Positions 1 to 7,870 of a stretch of DNA of 10,109 nucleotides are shown in pieces. This stretch comes from Euryarchaeota archaeon UBA439 (lineage in GTDB: Archaea > Thermoplasmatota > Poseidoniia > Poseidoniales > Thalassarchaeaceae). The notes below the pieces were generated by a model. That model made no database searches, was not told where the DNA came from, and saw nothing but the letters and a program-made list of their open reading frames with translations. The DNA lies in assembly GCA_002497245.1 (NCBI GenBank), contig DANB01000022.1, forward strand, positions 1 to 10,109, read 5' to 3'. Position 1 is the stretch's first letter. Every line of letters begins with the position of its first letter. The position numbers and the translations under genes are program-made.

Positions 1-1440
1 TAGAATCCATGTGAGAAGAAGATAAGCAGCGGTACCATACCAAGTAATTGCTCTTGCAAATTTCATTCTTGCTGATTTATTCTTGAATGGTAATAATAGT
101 GAATCTAAATCATCATCATCATCTGAAAGTAGCCATACAATTAGGAAAGGAGACATACCGGCTATGGCTTGAGGTATGGTTGCTGATGATGACCAGCTGG
201 CATAAAACATCAAAATAACTCCTGAAAATATCCATGGAAGAGATGGTTCTTCAGAATCACTTGTGATTAGCAAAATCATTATTGAAATACCTAAAATTGC
301 TATTGCTGAGGATTCTATCCATATCGAAATTGCACAGATTACTATCAATAGTATAATAGAAAAATCTCTATTTTCCTCAAAAAATATTTTCTTATCTGCT
401 GAATGCAGAGTTTCTATCTGTTGTTTGACCAAGAAATAGATTGTAATGAATCCTAATAATAATATTGCAAACATGTACGAAGCAAGCTCGAATCCAATTG
501 CACTGGAATCAATAATATACAAAATGCGAACATATGGATCTTGACTATCTGTACCTAAACCATCTGCAGCAAAAGCATGCACTGATGCCCAAACGCCATT
601 GGCTCTTGTTACCAAAGTTGCATGAATTGCAAGAGCTCCTGAAATTAATCCCAAAGCAGGAGAAATTTTGATTGAGTTTGAGGAATCATGAGTAGACCTA
701 GCATGAATTATCAACAACAATGCGAACCATGGTAAAATTGAACCGGTCTCAACTGGATCCCAGGCCCAATATCCTCCCCAATCTAGAACAGTGTAAGCCC
801 AGAGGCCTCCAAGTCCTATTCCAATAGTTCCAGCAAAGAATGCTGCACGAGCCCAATGTAATTGAGATTCATGAATCTCTTTAGCAGATTTACCACTTAT
901 TATACCGCCCATTGCGGCTGCTGCTGTTGCTAAACAAAGAGAATAATAAAAGAATACAACAGGAGGGTGAATTACCATCAGATCAGTCTGTAATAATGGA
1001 TTAAGTTCACTTGGAGTGACTCCCGCAGAATCGGCAAAAGGACCTAAAAACCAAGAAATTAGTAAGATGCCAAGGGTGAAACTATGCATTATCCTAACAT
1101 CATAATCTAGAGCATCTTTTTCTGTCATAAACCAAGTAACTATTGATAATAGAGCAGCGAATAATAGTAATGGCCCAGCACGTCCACCCCATACTGCTGA
1201 AATTCGATATAAAATTGGGAGATCAGCACCACCATACTCTGTCACTAATTTCAATGATGAAAAATCATAGATGAAAGCTAAAACAAGAAAAATAAAGGGA
1301 GATGTTTGTGCTAATAATGCTATTGAACGAGGTAATCGTTTACCTGCATTTTGATATCTGAAAATCTGATTAATAGATGAAATAATGGCAATAATGAGCA
1401 ATAATTGCCCATATAATGAAATTATGAAATCACCATCCAT
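1..1440 (-). CDS. ccmF: Cytochrome c haem lyase subunit CcmF, N-terminal 480 codons (runs off left edge)
   Basis: CcmF is the polytopic membrane protein of System I cytochrome c maturation that attaches haem to apocytochrome CXXCH motifs on the outer face of the membrane. The frame is open from the ATG at 1440-1438 down to base 1, giving 480 residues; E. coli CcmF is about 650, so the C-terminus is missing. Visible marks are YRISAVWGG (about 78-86), the LNPLLQ...IHPP block (146-160), the tryptophan-rich haem-handling motif WGGYWAWDPVETGSILPWF (221-239) and TRANGVWASVHAFA (278-291). His158, His246 and His288 have the same spacing (88 and 42 residues) as E. coli His173, His261 and His303 (numbers from memory); the partner of His491 should lie past the edge. 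Hydrophobic segments fill most of the protein, and an acidic run of five Asp (about 440-445) marks a loop. It starts inside the 3' end of the upstream reductase gene, which implies one transcript. No Shine-Dalgarno is evident. Confidence 0.93.
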   Translation of the reverse strand, partial: MDGDFIISLYGQLLLIIAIISSINQIFRYQNAGKRLPRSIALLAQTSPFIFLVLAFIYDFSSLKLVTEYGGADLPILYRISAVWGGRAGPLLLFAALLSIVTWFMTEKDALDYDVRIMHSFTLGILLISWFLGPFADSAGVTPSELNPLLQTDLMVIHPPVVFFYYSLCLATAAAAMGGIISGKSAKEIHESQLHWARAAFFAGTIGIGLGGLWAYTVLDWGGYWAWDPVETGSILPWFALLLIIHARSTHDSSNSIKISPALGLISGALAIHATLVTRANGVWASVHAFAADGLGTDSQDPYVRILYIIDSSAIGFELASYMFAILLLGFITIYFLVKQQIETLHSADKKIFFEENRDFSIILLIVICAISIWIESSAIAILGISIMILLITSDSEEPSLPWIFSGVILMFYASWSSSATIPQAIAGMSPFLIVWLLSDDDDDLDSLLLPFKNKSARMKFARAITWYGTAAYLLLTWIL

Positions 1441-2680
1441 AGAATTTAGCACGAGAATATCCAAATGATAACATTGCAGGAATTATTTTCTTTACATAAA
1501 GGCTCGGACGTCTTACAAGAATTTTCATACAAACTGCCAATTTACCACTTACACCCATATTACTCATTTCGTCAGGGAAACATTGAGCCATCAATGACAT
1601 ATCATCGTCAGATAAGGCAAACAATGCTGATTTACCTCTAAGAATCTTTGAGTATGGAGGGAACTCATTTTTCCATAAAGAGGAATATTCAGCTAAGGAA
1701 GATGATGAATAATCTCCAGAATTGATCGCCTTTGCTGCTGTTTCCGCTGCGAAAACAGCCGACTTGAGGGCAAGGTGAGATCCTCCCTCAAATAATGGAG
1801 AAGTAAAACCAGCAGCATCCCCGACTAGCATAAGTCCATCTGTGTGAGTATTTTCATGAGGCCCTGATATAGGGATAGTACCTCCAAATGCAGGGTTTCC
1901 TTTAGCTTTCCATGGTGGTGGAACTTGTTCTAAACCTTTGAAATGAGTATCTTCAATAAATTCATCTAAACCTTTCTTAGTCCTGGATTTATCTTCAGTG
2001 ACCAATCCAACATTGGCTCTACCATCACATTTTGGAATCATCCAAACATATCCTTTCTCGGCATATTTGGGCCAAATGTAGAAGTCTAGATAGTCGTCTG
2101 TTGGAACTTCAAGCATTTCATATTGCATCCCAGCAATAACTTTCGGACGAGGATTAAGTTCTAGAAGCTTAGAACATACACCTGCAACTCCTGATGCGTC
2201 TATTACTATCTTAGCCTCAATAGGGAAATTGTCGCCTTTACCATCACAACGCCATCCAGTAAATTTATCTCCATCAAACATTTTTTCCATACTTGTAAGT
2301 TTATGACTTAGATTTAGAATAGCCCCTTGGGAAACAGCCTCATCTGCTATCCATCTTTCAAACAGATGTTTTTCGAGAACATATCCTTCTTCTGTAAGTT
2401 TCTTTTCAGTTCCATCTGGGAAAATAACTCTAATTCCGTGTACTCTCTTACTAATGACATGATCGGGTAAGTCAAGATTAAGATTATCACAGGCTACATC
2501 TGATATGCATTCTCCACAATGTACAGGAGTGCCAATTTCGGCATGATCTTCAATTAATATTGTTGAAAGTCCAGCTCTCGCACTGTGTAAAGCAGCATTT
2601 CCTCCACCTGGTCCAGCACCAATTACGAGCACATCACAAACAGTCGCGGCCTCACCCATGATACTAGTCAGGAGGGCCAT
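1430..2680 (-). CDS. Geranylgeranyl-reductase-family FAD oxidoreductase
   Basis: FAD-dependent reductase of the geranylgeranyl reductase family, which hydrogenates isoprenoid double bonds in archaeal lipids, menaquinone side chains or (in phototrophs) chlorophyll. Its 416 residues are normal for the family. An N-terminal Rossmann motif GAGPGG (21-26) binds FAD. The block PVHCGECIS (52-60) corresponds to the family's conserved Cys-Gly region, YVWMIPK (211-217) matches the diagnostic YxWxFPK motif, and LVGDAAGF (285-292) followed by FEGGS is the second FAD contact. Start choice is open: the longest reading begins at 2680, but Met8 (ATG at 2661-2659) leaves a more typical short lead-in before the FAD strand; neither has a Shine-Dalgarno. 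The 3' end overlaps ccmF by 11 bases. Archaeal lipid saturation is the default role, yet the divergent ubiD-ubiA pair and the downstream ccmF make a quinone-chain reductase (MenJ-like) equally plausible. The family is certain; the substrate is not. Confidence 0.9.
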   Translation of the reverse strand: MALLTSIMGEAATVCDVLVIGAGPGGGNAALHSARAGLSTILIEDHAEIGTPVHCGECISDVACDNLNLDLPDHVISKRVHGIRVIFPDGTEKKLTEEGYVLEKHLFERWIADEAVSQGAILNLSHKLTSMEKMFDGDKFTGWRCDGKGDNFPIEAKIVIDASGVAGVCSKLLELNPRPKVIAGMQYEMLEVPTDDYLDFYIWPKYAEKGYVWMIPKCDGRANVGLVTEDKSRTKKGLDEFIEDTHFKGLEQVPPPWKAKGNPAFGGTIPISGPHENTHTDGLMLVGDAAGFTSPLFEGGSHLALKSAVFAAETAAKAINSGDYSSSSLAEYSSLWKNEFPPYSKILRGKSALFALSDDDMSLMAQCFPDEMSNMGVSGKLAVCMKILVRRPSLYVKKIIPAMLSFGYSRAKFYGW

Positions 2681-2758
2681 TAGTCAAAGAATCCGTCGGT
2701 CGAAGTTCCTATGATTACGAACGAACATATTCAACTAATAAGCGTCTCGAATGACCCG
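2681..2758. promoter_or_regulatory. Divergent intergenic control region between reductase-ccmF and ubiD operon
   Basis: Both gene sets must be transcribed outward from this stretch. On the plus strand, CGAAC followed by ATATTCAA (about 2722-2734) resembles a weak archaeal BRE plus TATA box. Its centre lies about 29 bases before the ATG at 2759, which would make the ubiD message leaderless or nearly so. On the minus strand the same AT-rich patch reads TTATTAGTTGAATATG and could serve the reductase with a short leader. The segment 2690-2722 is rich in CG dinucleotides compared with the surrounding genes. No clear operator palindrome was found. The boundaries depend on the start codons chosen on each side. 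Confidence 0.4.
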
Positions 2759-4636
2759 ATGGCGTGGCGCGACCTCCGTGAATATCTTCTAAATTTGAGA
2801 GATTCTGATGAACTAATTCGTATCAGTCACCCTGTTGATTGTTATTTAGAAGCCGGCTGTATAGCTGATAAGTTGGTAAAGAAAGGAGGACCGGCAATTA
2901 TTTTTGATCAACCAAGATTAGCTAATGGAGAAATTAGTAAATTTCCATTAGCAATGAATCTTTTTGGGACTAGAGAAAGAACAAATAAAGCGTTGGGAGT
3001 AAAAAATCCAAAAGAAATTGGAGAAACAATGGTCGGATTGATGAAACCAGACATAGGTGGAATTCTAAAGAGGCCATGGACTGGTTTAGAATTGGCCCTA
3101 CAAGGAATGTCCATGGCTCCAAAAAAGGTCAGAAAAGGAGCATGTCAAGCTGTCGTTATGAAAGATCCTGATATGACTAAACTTCCAATTCCAACAACAT
3201 GGCCCATGGATGGAGGGCCATTCATAACATTGCCACTTGTTGTAACTAAAGATCCGAAAACGGGACAGCATAATATGGGCATGTACAGGGGACAAATTTT
3301 TGGTGAAAAAGAAATTGGGTTACATTGGCAGGCACATAAGCATGCAGCAGATCATGCAGATGATGTTGGGAAAGAAAATAGGATGCCTGTAGCTATATGT
3401 CTAGGAGGACCTCCTCCGGTAATGTTCAGTGCAATTTCTCCCTTACCTGACAATCTTTCTGAATATGAATTTGCAGGATTACTCAATAAAAGAAGACTAA
3501 GAATAACAAAATGTCTAACGAATGATCTCTGGGTACCTGCAGAAGTTGATTTTGTGATAGAAGGATATACAATACCTGGAGAAACGAGAACGGAGGGGCC
3601 TTTTGGAGATCATTTTGGTTATTACTGTCTAGAAGAGGAATATCCTGTTATGCATGTAACTGCAATTACACACCGGAAAAATCCAACTATTCCAATGACA
3701 ATTGTTGGTGTCCCGCCAATGGAAGACGGTTACTTGGGTGAGGCAATAGGAGATGCATTTAGGCCGGTTCTACAGTTCCAACATAGAGATGTTAAAGATT
3801 TATTCTTACCTTTAGAAACTGGATTCCATAATCTTGCAATTGTTGCTTCAAAACAACGTTATCCAAGACAAGCAAGGAAAACAGCTCTAGGACTGATGGG
3901 AGCAGGACAAATGATGTTCCTAAAATCAATTATTGCAGTTGATGAGGATCATGATGTAAAAGATCTAGAGGCACTATTGAAAGCAGTAGATTATAATGTT
4001 AGAATTCCTGAAGATTTGATAATACTTGATGGAATGGTAGCAGACTCATTAGCACATGCATCTCCATGGCAGAATGTTCATTCAAAATTAATTATTGATG
4101 CAACTACATTGACTGAAAATGACCCTAGGGCCAACGAGCCAAAGATGATGGGTTGCCCAGATTCATTAAGCGTTTCAGCATCAAGTATTGAAGGAGTTAC
4201 TAAGGCAAAAATGATGGCTTCATCTATGCTTGTAGTTACAACAAATATTGATGATGGCCCTCGGCCAGAAACAAGTATGGAAGAAGTAAATGAGGAAGGT
4301 GCTGCGGCTCAAAGAGAAAAAATTGCAAGAATTCGTGATGAAATATGGTCACTAGAATCCTCGAAGAATCTGAGATGGCTTTTCATTACCGATGATGATG
4401 CAGACTTAGATGATGAACATTGGAGGAGAAGATTACTTTGGCAATTATTCTGCAGGTTCGAAGTATCTCGAGATTTCCACTTTGATGAGCAAAGAAAAAG
4501 AGTTGCCTGGGATGCAACTGCACCAATACCATCCAATGAAGGGCCGCTACCTGTCAGAAGATGGCCAGCTGTAACATTACACGACCCCGAAGTAGAAGAA
4601 AAAGTCAATATTTGGATGGAAAGAGAGGGGTTGTAA
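2759..4636 (+). CDS. ubiD: UbiD-family prenyl-FMN-dependent decarboxylase (long form, MqnL-like candidate)
   Basis: Enzymes of this family use prenylated FMN, made by UbiX, to remove a carboxylate from an aromatic ring, here most likely a prenylated or naphthoate precursor of menaquinone. From the ATG at 2759 there are 625 residues, well above the roughly 490 of E. coli UbiD. Core motifs are GMYRGQ with Arg177 and TEGPFGDHFGYY with Glu279 and Asp284, matching the Arg-Glu-Glu/Asp catalytic set of UbiD/Fdc1. The stretch after about residue 510 is the extra C-terminal part found in long UbiD proteins, ending with HDPEVEEKV. An ATG at 2711 would add 16 residues, but family members begin just before the RDLREYL helix and the TATA-like box fits 2759, so the shorter form is preferred. 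The stop codon TAA shares its last A with the ATG of the prenyltransferase gene. No ubiX is visible in the window. The family is sure; the substrate is inferred from context. Confidence 0.92.
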   Translation: MAWRDLREYLLNLRDSDELIRISHPVDCYLEAGCIADKLVKKGGPAIIFDQPRLANGEISKFPLAMNLFGTRERTNKALGVKNPKEIGETMVGLMKPDIGGILKRPWTGLELALQGMSMAPKKVRKGACQAVVMKDPDMTKLPIPTTWPMDGGPFITLPLVVTKDPKTGQHNMGMYRGQIFGEKEIGLHWQAHKHAADHADDVGKENRMPVAICLGGPPPVMFSAISPLPDNLSEYEFAGLLNKRRLRITKCLTNDLWVPAEVDFVIEGYTIPGETRTEGPFGDHFGYYCLEEEYPVMHVTAITHRKNPTIPMTIVGVPPMEDGYLGEAIGDAFRPVLQFQHRDVKDLFLPLETGFHNLAIVASKQRYPRQARKTALGLMGAGQMMFLKSIIAVDEDHDVKDLEALLKAVDYNVRIPEDLIILDGMVADSLAHASPWQNVHSKLIIDATTLTENDPRANEPKMMGCPDSLSVSASSIEGVTKAKMMASSMLVVTTNIDDGPRPETSMEEVNEEGAAAQREKIARIRDEIWSLESSKNLRWLFITDDDADLDDEHWRRRLLWQLFCRFEVSRDFHFDEQRKRVAWDATAPIPSNEGPLPVRRWPAVTLHDPEVEEKVNIWMEREGL

Positions 4637-5574
4637 TGGGAACAAAAGAAATTCTAGAATTTGTGAAAATCGAACATACTCTTTTCTCTCTACCATTTGT
4701 TCTAATTGGATATATTCTTGCTTACAATCAATTCTTCTATGAGCCTTCATCTAGTGATTTTGCGTGGATAAGGATGGATCTGGTATGGATTCTGATAGCA
4801 GCAGTTGGAGCTCGCGGTCTTGCGATGGCTCTCAATCGTATTATTGATCGTGATATAGATGCTGCAAATCCACGTACATCAGAGAGACACTTAGTATCTG
4901 GTTCTATGTCAATGAATACAGCTTGGAAATTATCTGCAATCTTTCTCGGGATGCTTTTAGTTGGTGCATGGCAACTTAATGAAGTCGCATTAATGATGGC
5001 TTGGTTACCAGTTCTTGCTTTCGTAATTTACCCCTATACTAAACGATATACATGGCTTTGTCATTTATGGCTTGGATTATGTTTAGGCCTAGCACCAGCA
5101 GGAGCCTGGGTCGCAATTGCAGCTGATGTACATGGATGGGCTGCAATAACAGGCCTAGATGAGGGAGGAGGTAATTTTCTTTGGTTTCCGACAATTTTCT
5201 TCATTTCTTTAGGCGTGGCTCTTTGGATAACAGCTTTTGATATTAATTATGCAAGAATGGATGTAGAAAGTGATAGAGAAAATGGAATAAAATCGTTTCC
5301 TGCTAGATTCAATGACCAAACGACAACTAGGACTTCTGTTCAATTGACTCTACTATGGTTTGCTTGCTTTGCCATATCCGATCCAATGAGTGAAATATGG
5401 TTCTTAGCTGCAGCAGGAATTATGTCGATATCTAATGTTGCGGTAATTTTAATGAGAACGAGATTAGATGATTTTCAGAATACTTTGTTTAGAGTTTCAA
5501 TGTTAACTGGATGGGTTCTGCTGATTGCAATAATTATGATGGACCCGTCAACTAATAGTATTATTGAGGGATAA
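4636..5574 (+). CDS. ubiA: UbiA-family membrane prenyltransferase (4-hydroxybenzoate/MqnP-like)
   Basis: Integral membrane enzyme that joins a polyprenyl diphosphate to an aromatic acceptor. The 312 residues carry both Asp-rich Mg-diphosphate sites: N67-R-I-I-D71-R-D-I-D75 followed by NPRTSERHL, and YARMDVESDRENG with Asp209 and Asp213. The first motif and the N-terminal EHTLFSLPF helix are of the quinone type (UbiA/MqnP) and not of the archaeal lipid enzyme DGGGP synthase. About eight or nine hydrophobic helices can be picked out. The start is the ATG in TAATG at the end of the decarboxylase gene, with GAGAGGGG a few bases upstream as a possible ribosome site; the open frame further upstream lies inside ubiD and has no family similarity. 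Its direct coupling to a UbiD decarboxylase supports quinone synthesis, where prenylation and decarboxylation are successive steps. The uvrB start follows after one base. Confidence 0.92.
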   Translation: MGTKEILEFVKIEHTLFSLPFVLIGYILAYNQFFYEPSSSDFAWIRMDLVWILIAAVGARGLAMALNRIIDRDIDAANPRTSERHLVSGSMSMNTAWKLSAIFLGMLLVGAWQLNEVALMMAWLPVLAFVIYPYTKRYTWLCHLWLGLCLGLAPAGAWVAIAADVHGWAAITGLDEGGGNFLWFPTIFFISLGVALWITAFDINYARMDVESDRENGIKSFPARFNDQTTTRTSVQLTLLWFACFAISDPMSEIWFLAAAGIMSISNVAVILMRTRLDDFQNTLFRVSMLTGWVLLIAIIMMDPSTNSIIEG

Positions 5575-5575
5575 G

Positions 5576-7870
5576 ATGTTTGTTTTGAAGTCGGATTATG
5601 GGACGGCGGGAGATCAAGAACAAGCAATTCAAGAATTGATTAAACAAATCAATGAAGGTCAAGAAAGATGTGTATTGATGGGAGTTACTGGCTCTGGAAA
5701 AACATTCGCAATGGCCAACATTATTGAAAAACTGCAGATTCCAACATTGATATTATCTCACAATAAAACTCTTGCAAGGCAATTATGGCAAGAAATGAGT
5801 GAACTTTTTCCCGAAAATGCAGTTGAGTATTTTGTTAGCTATTATGACTACTATCAGCCTGAGGCATATCTGCCAGGAAGAGACATGTATATCGATAAAG
5901 AATTACAAATGAACGAGCGTATAGAACAAGAAAGATTCTCTACAGTTGCTTCTTTAGTTAGTAGACCTGACGTTATTGCAGTAGGGACTGTTTCAGTTAT
6001 CTACGGACTTAATCCTCCTGAAGTTTTTCAACAATCACATGTTCGTCTTAGTGTAGGTCAAGAAGCTGATCCTCAAGATATTGTAAGGGAATTAGTTGCT
6101 TTACAATATAGAAGAACCACTGGTGAAATTGTTAGGGGAGATGTTAGACTCAGAGGAGAAGTTCTGGATATATGGATGCCTAGCAGAGATGATCCAATTA
6201 GGATTAGATTTGGGTGGGATGGAATAGAAAGAATACAGGTCTGTGAGGCTTTATCTTGGGAGCCATTAGATGAAATTGAGGAAGCATGGATACATCCTCG
6301 AGAATTTTATATGACTAGTGAAGATAAGTTTGGTAAGGCTATTGAAGATATAGAAGAAGAGTTGGATAAGAGAGTTGACTATTATCATTCTAAAGGAATG
6401 GAAATGGAGGCTCATAGAATAGAGCAGAGAACTAAGTTTGACTTGGAAATGTTAACAGAAGTGGGTTCCTGTAAGGGAGTAGAGAATTATTCAAGACACT
6501 TTGATGGTAGAAAGAAGAATGAAAGAGCATATTGTCTTCTCGATTTCTTCTCAACCTGTGCAAATCAATTTCATGGTAATCCAGAAAAATATCTGGTAAT
6601 TATGGATGAAAGTCATGTTACTCTTCCACAAGTTGGAGGAATGTATGGTGGAGATTATTCAAGAAAGAAGAATCTTATTGATCATGGATTTCGACTTCCC
6701 TCAGCCTATGACAACAGACCACTAAGAATAGATGAGTTTCAAGAATTAATACCTCAAATGCTCTATGTAAGTGCAACTCCTGGCGAAAGAGAACTAAGAC
6801 ATCTAGCAGAAGTAACAAATCAGCCGGTTCCCGAAGGATTACTACACGTTCCAAGTGGTGGAGGTGCTCGAAAATCAGATATCGAGAAAAGAAAAAAGAG
6901 GGCTTTTCTTGCAGATACAATGGAAGATATCGATGGCGTAGTCAAAATGGAAATCAGACCTACAGGTTTACTAGACCCAGTAATAGAAGTAAGGCCAACA
7001 GAGGGACAGGTACAAGATTTAGAAGATGAGATACGTTTACGAATTGAAGCAAATGAACGTGTATTAGTAACTGTTATGACAATAAAATTCGCAGAAGAAG
7101 TCTCAGAATACCTCAATAGAAACGGATTTAAGGCTCATTATTTACATAGTGAAATAGACACATTAGAAAGAACGGAAATTATCAAGGCACTAAGACTTGG
7201 ACATATAGACATCATTGTTGGAATAAATCTTCTAAGAGAAGGTTTGGATATTCCAGAAGTTAGCCTGGTTACAATTTTTGATGCTGATAAAGAGGGTTTT
7301 CTCAGAAACGAACGCTCACTTTTACAAACAATAGGCAGAGCATCAAGAAATCAAAATGGAAAAGTAATACTCTATGCTGATTCTATTTCAGATGCTATGA
7401 AAGCTTCAATAAAACAAACAATAGAACGAAGAAAAAGACAAAAATTGTATAATGATGAAAATGGAATCAGTCCTAAAACTATAATGAAAGCAATGCCAGT
7501 AATGAATTCTGAATCAGATGATTTGATGGCGGGAGTTGCTGGAAAAGGTGCCAGCGGAGGAAGAAGATTAGTTGCTAAGAAACCGGGGAAAAAAGGGGTA
7601 GAGGGTTTGGCCAAAAAATTCGCTCTTGGTGCTTCCGGTTGGAACTCAACAGGCTCAGTATTAGATAATATTAGTCAACCAGATTGGATTGATGAGGAAG
7701 TCAACTTCAGTAATCTAATTGGCGATGAGTCAATCGAAAAAAGTGATGAAAGACTAAAATTAATTTCTAAAATGGAAAAAGAAATGAAGGCCGCTGCTGC
7801 AAGATTAGATTTTGAAAGAGCCGCTCAAATCAGAGACAGAATTTATCAATTAGAGAATCCGACTAATTGA
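5576..7870 (+). CDS. uvrB: Excinuclease ABC subunit UvrB (extended form)
   Basis: DNA-damage-verification helicase of bacterial-type nucleotide excision repair; UvrA delivers it to the lesion and it recruits UvrC. Motifs in order: Walker A GVTGSGKT (36-43); the damage-probing beta-hairpin FVSYYDYYQPEAYLP with Tyr89, 90, 92 and 93; VENYSR; DESHVTLPQVGGMY (motif II); SATPG (399-403); RPTGLLDP (461-468); YLHSEIDTLER; GINLLREGLD; QTIGRASRN; and a C-terminal UVR helix pair (KMEKEMKAAAARLDFERAAQIRDR) that contacts UvrC. At 764 residues it is about 90 longer than E. coli UvrB. Some 41 extra residues, rich in Lys/Arg, lie between SATPG and RPTG, and the linker before the UVR motif is long and Gly/Lys-rich. 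The ATG at 5576, one base after the ubiA stop with GAGGGAT upstream, is preferred over the TTG at 5564. uvrB is known in several mesophilic archaea, presumably through transfer from bacteria. Confidence 0.97.
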   Translation: MFVLKSDYGTAGDQEQAIQELIKQINEGQERCVLMGVTGSGKTFAMANIIEKLQIPTLILSHNKTLARQLWQEMSELFPENAVEYFVSYYDYYQPEAYLPGRDMYIDKELQMNERIEQERFSTVASLVSRPDVIAVGTVSVIYGLNPPEVFQQSHVRLSVGQEADPQDIVRELVALQYRRTTGEIVRGDVRLRGEVLDIWMPSRDDPIRIRFGWDGIERIQVCEALSWEPLDEIEEAWIHPREFYMTSEDKFGKAIEDIEEELDKRVDYYHSKGMEMEAHRIEQRTKFDLEMLTEVGSCKGVENYSRHFDGRKKNERAYCLLDFFSTCANQFHGNPEKYLVIMDESHVTLPQVGGMYGGDYSRKKNLIDHGFRLPSAYDNRPLRIDEFQELIPQMLYVSATPGERELRHLAEVTNQPVPEGLLHVPSGGGARKSDIEKRKKRAFLADTMEDIDGVVKMEIRPTGLLDPVIEVRPTEGQVQDLEDEIRLRIEANERVLVTVMTIKFAEEVSEYLNRNGFKAHYLHSEIDTLERTEIIKALRLGHIDIIVGINLLREGLDIPEVSLVTIFDADKEGFLRNERSLLQTIGRASRNQNGKVILYADSISDAMKASIKQTIERRKRQKLYNDENGISPKTIMKAMPVMNSESDDLMAGVAGKGASGGRRLVAKKPGKKGVEGLAKKFALGASGWNSTGSVLDNISQPDWIDEEVNFSNLIGDESIEKSDERLKLISKMEKEMKAAAARLDFERAAQIRDRIYQLENPTN

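Noticed and set aside
116..126. Short CAT trinucleotide run (catcatcatcatc) as a tandem repeat locus
   Set aside because: It lies inside ccmF and simply encodes a run of Asp in a loop of the protein; too short to be a repeat element.
4309..4608. Open frame of 99 codons on the minus strand inside ubiD
   Set aside because: It lies wholly antisense to the well-supported C-terminal part of UbiD, its product is Ser-rich without family resemblance, and it has no promoter or ribosome site.
4636..5574. UbiA homologue as the archaeal lipid enzyme DGGGP synthase
   Set aside because: The NRxxDxxxD...NPRT pattern and the coupling to a UbiD decarboxylase point to the quinone type, although the lipid role is not strictly excluded by sequence alone.
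6820..7116. Antisense open frames in uvrB
   Set aside because: They are low-complexity Ser/Thr- or Leu-rich reads opposite conserved UvrB motifs, the usual shadow effect of AT-rich coding DNA.
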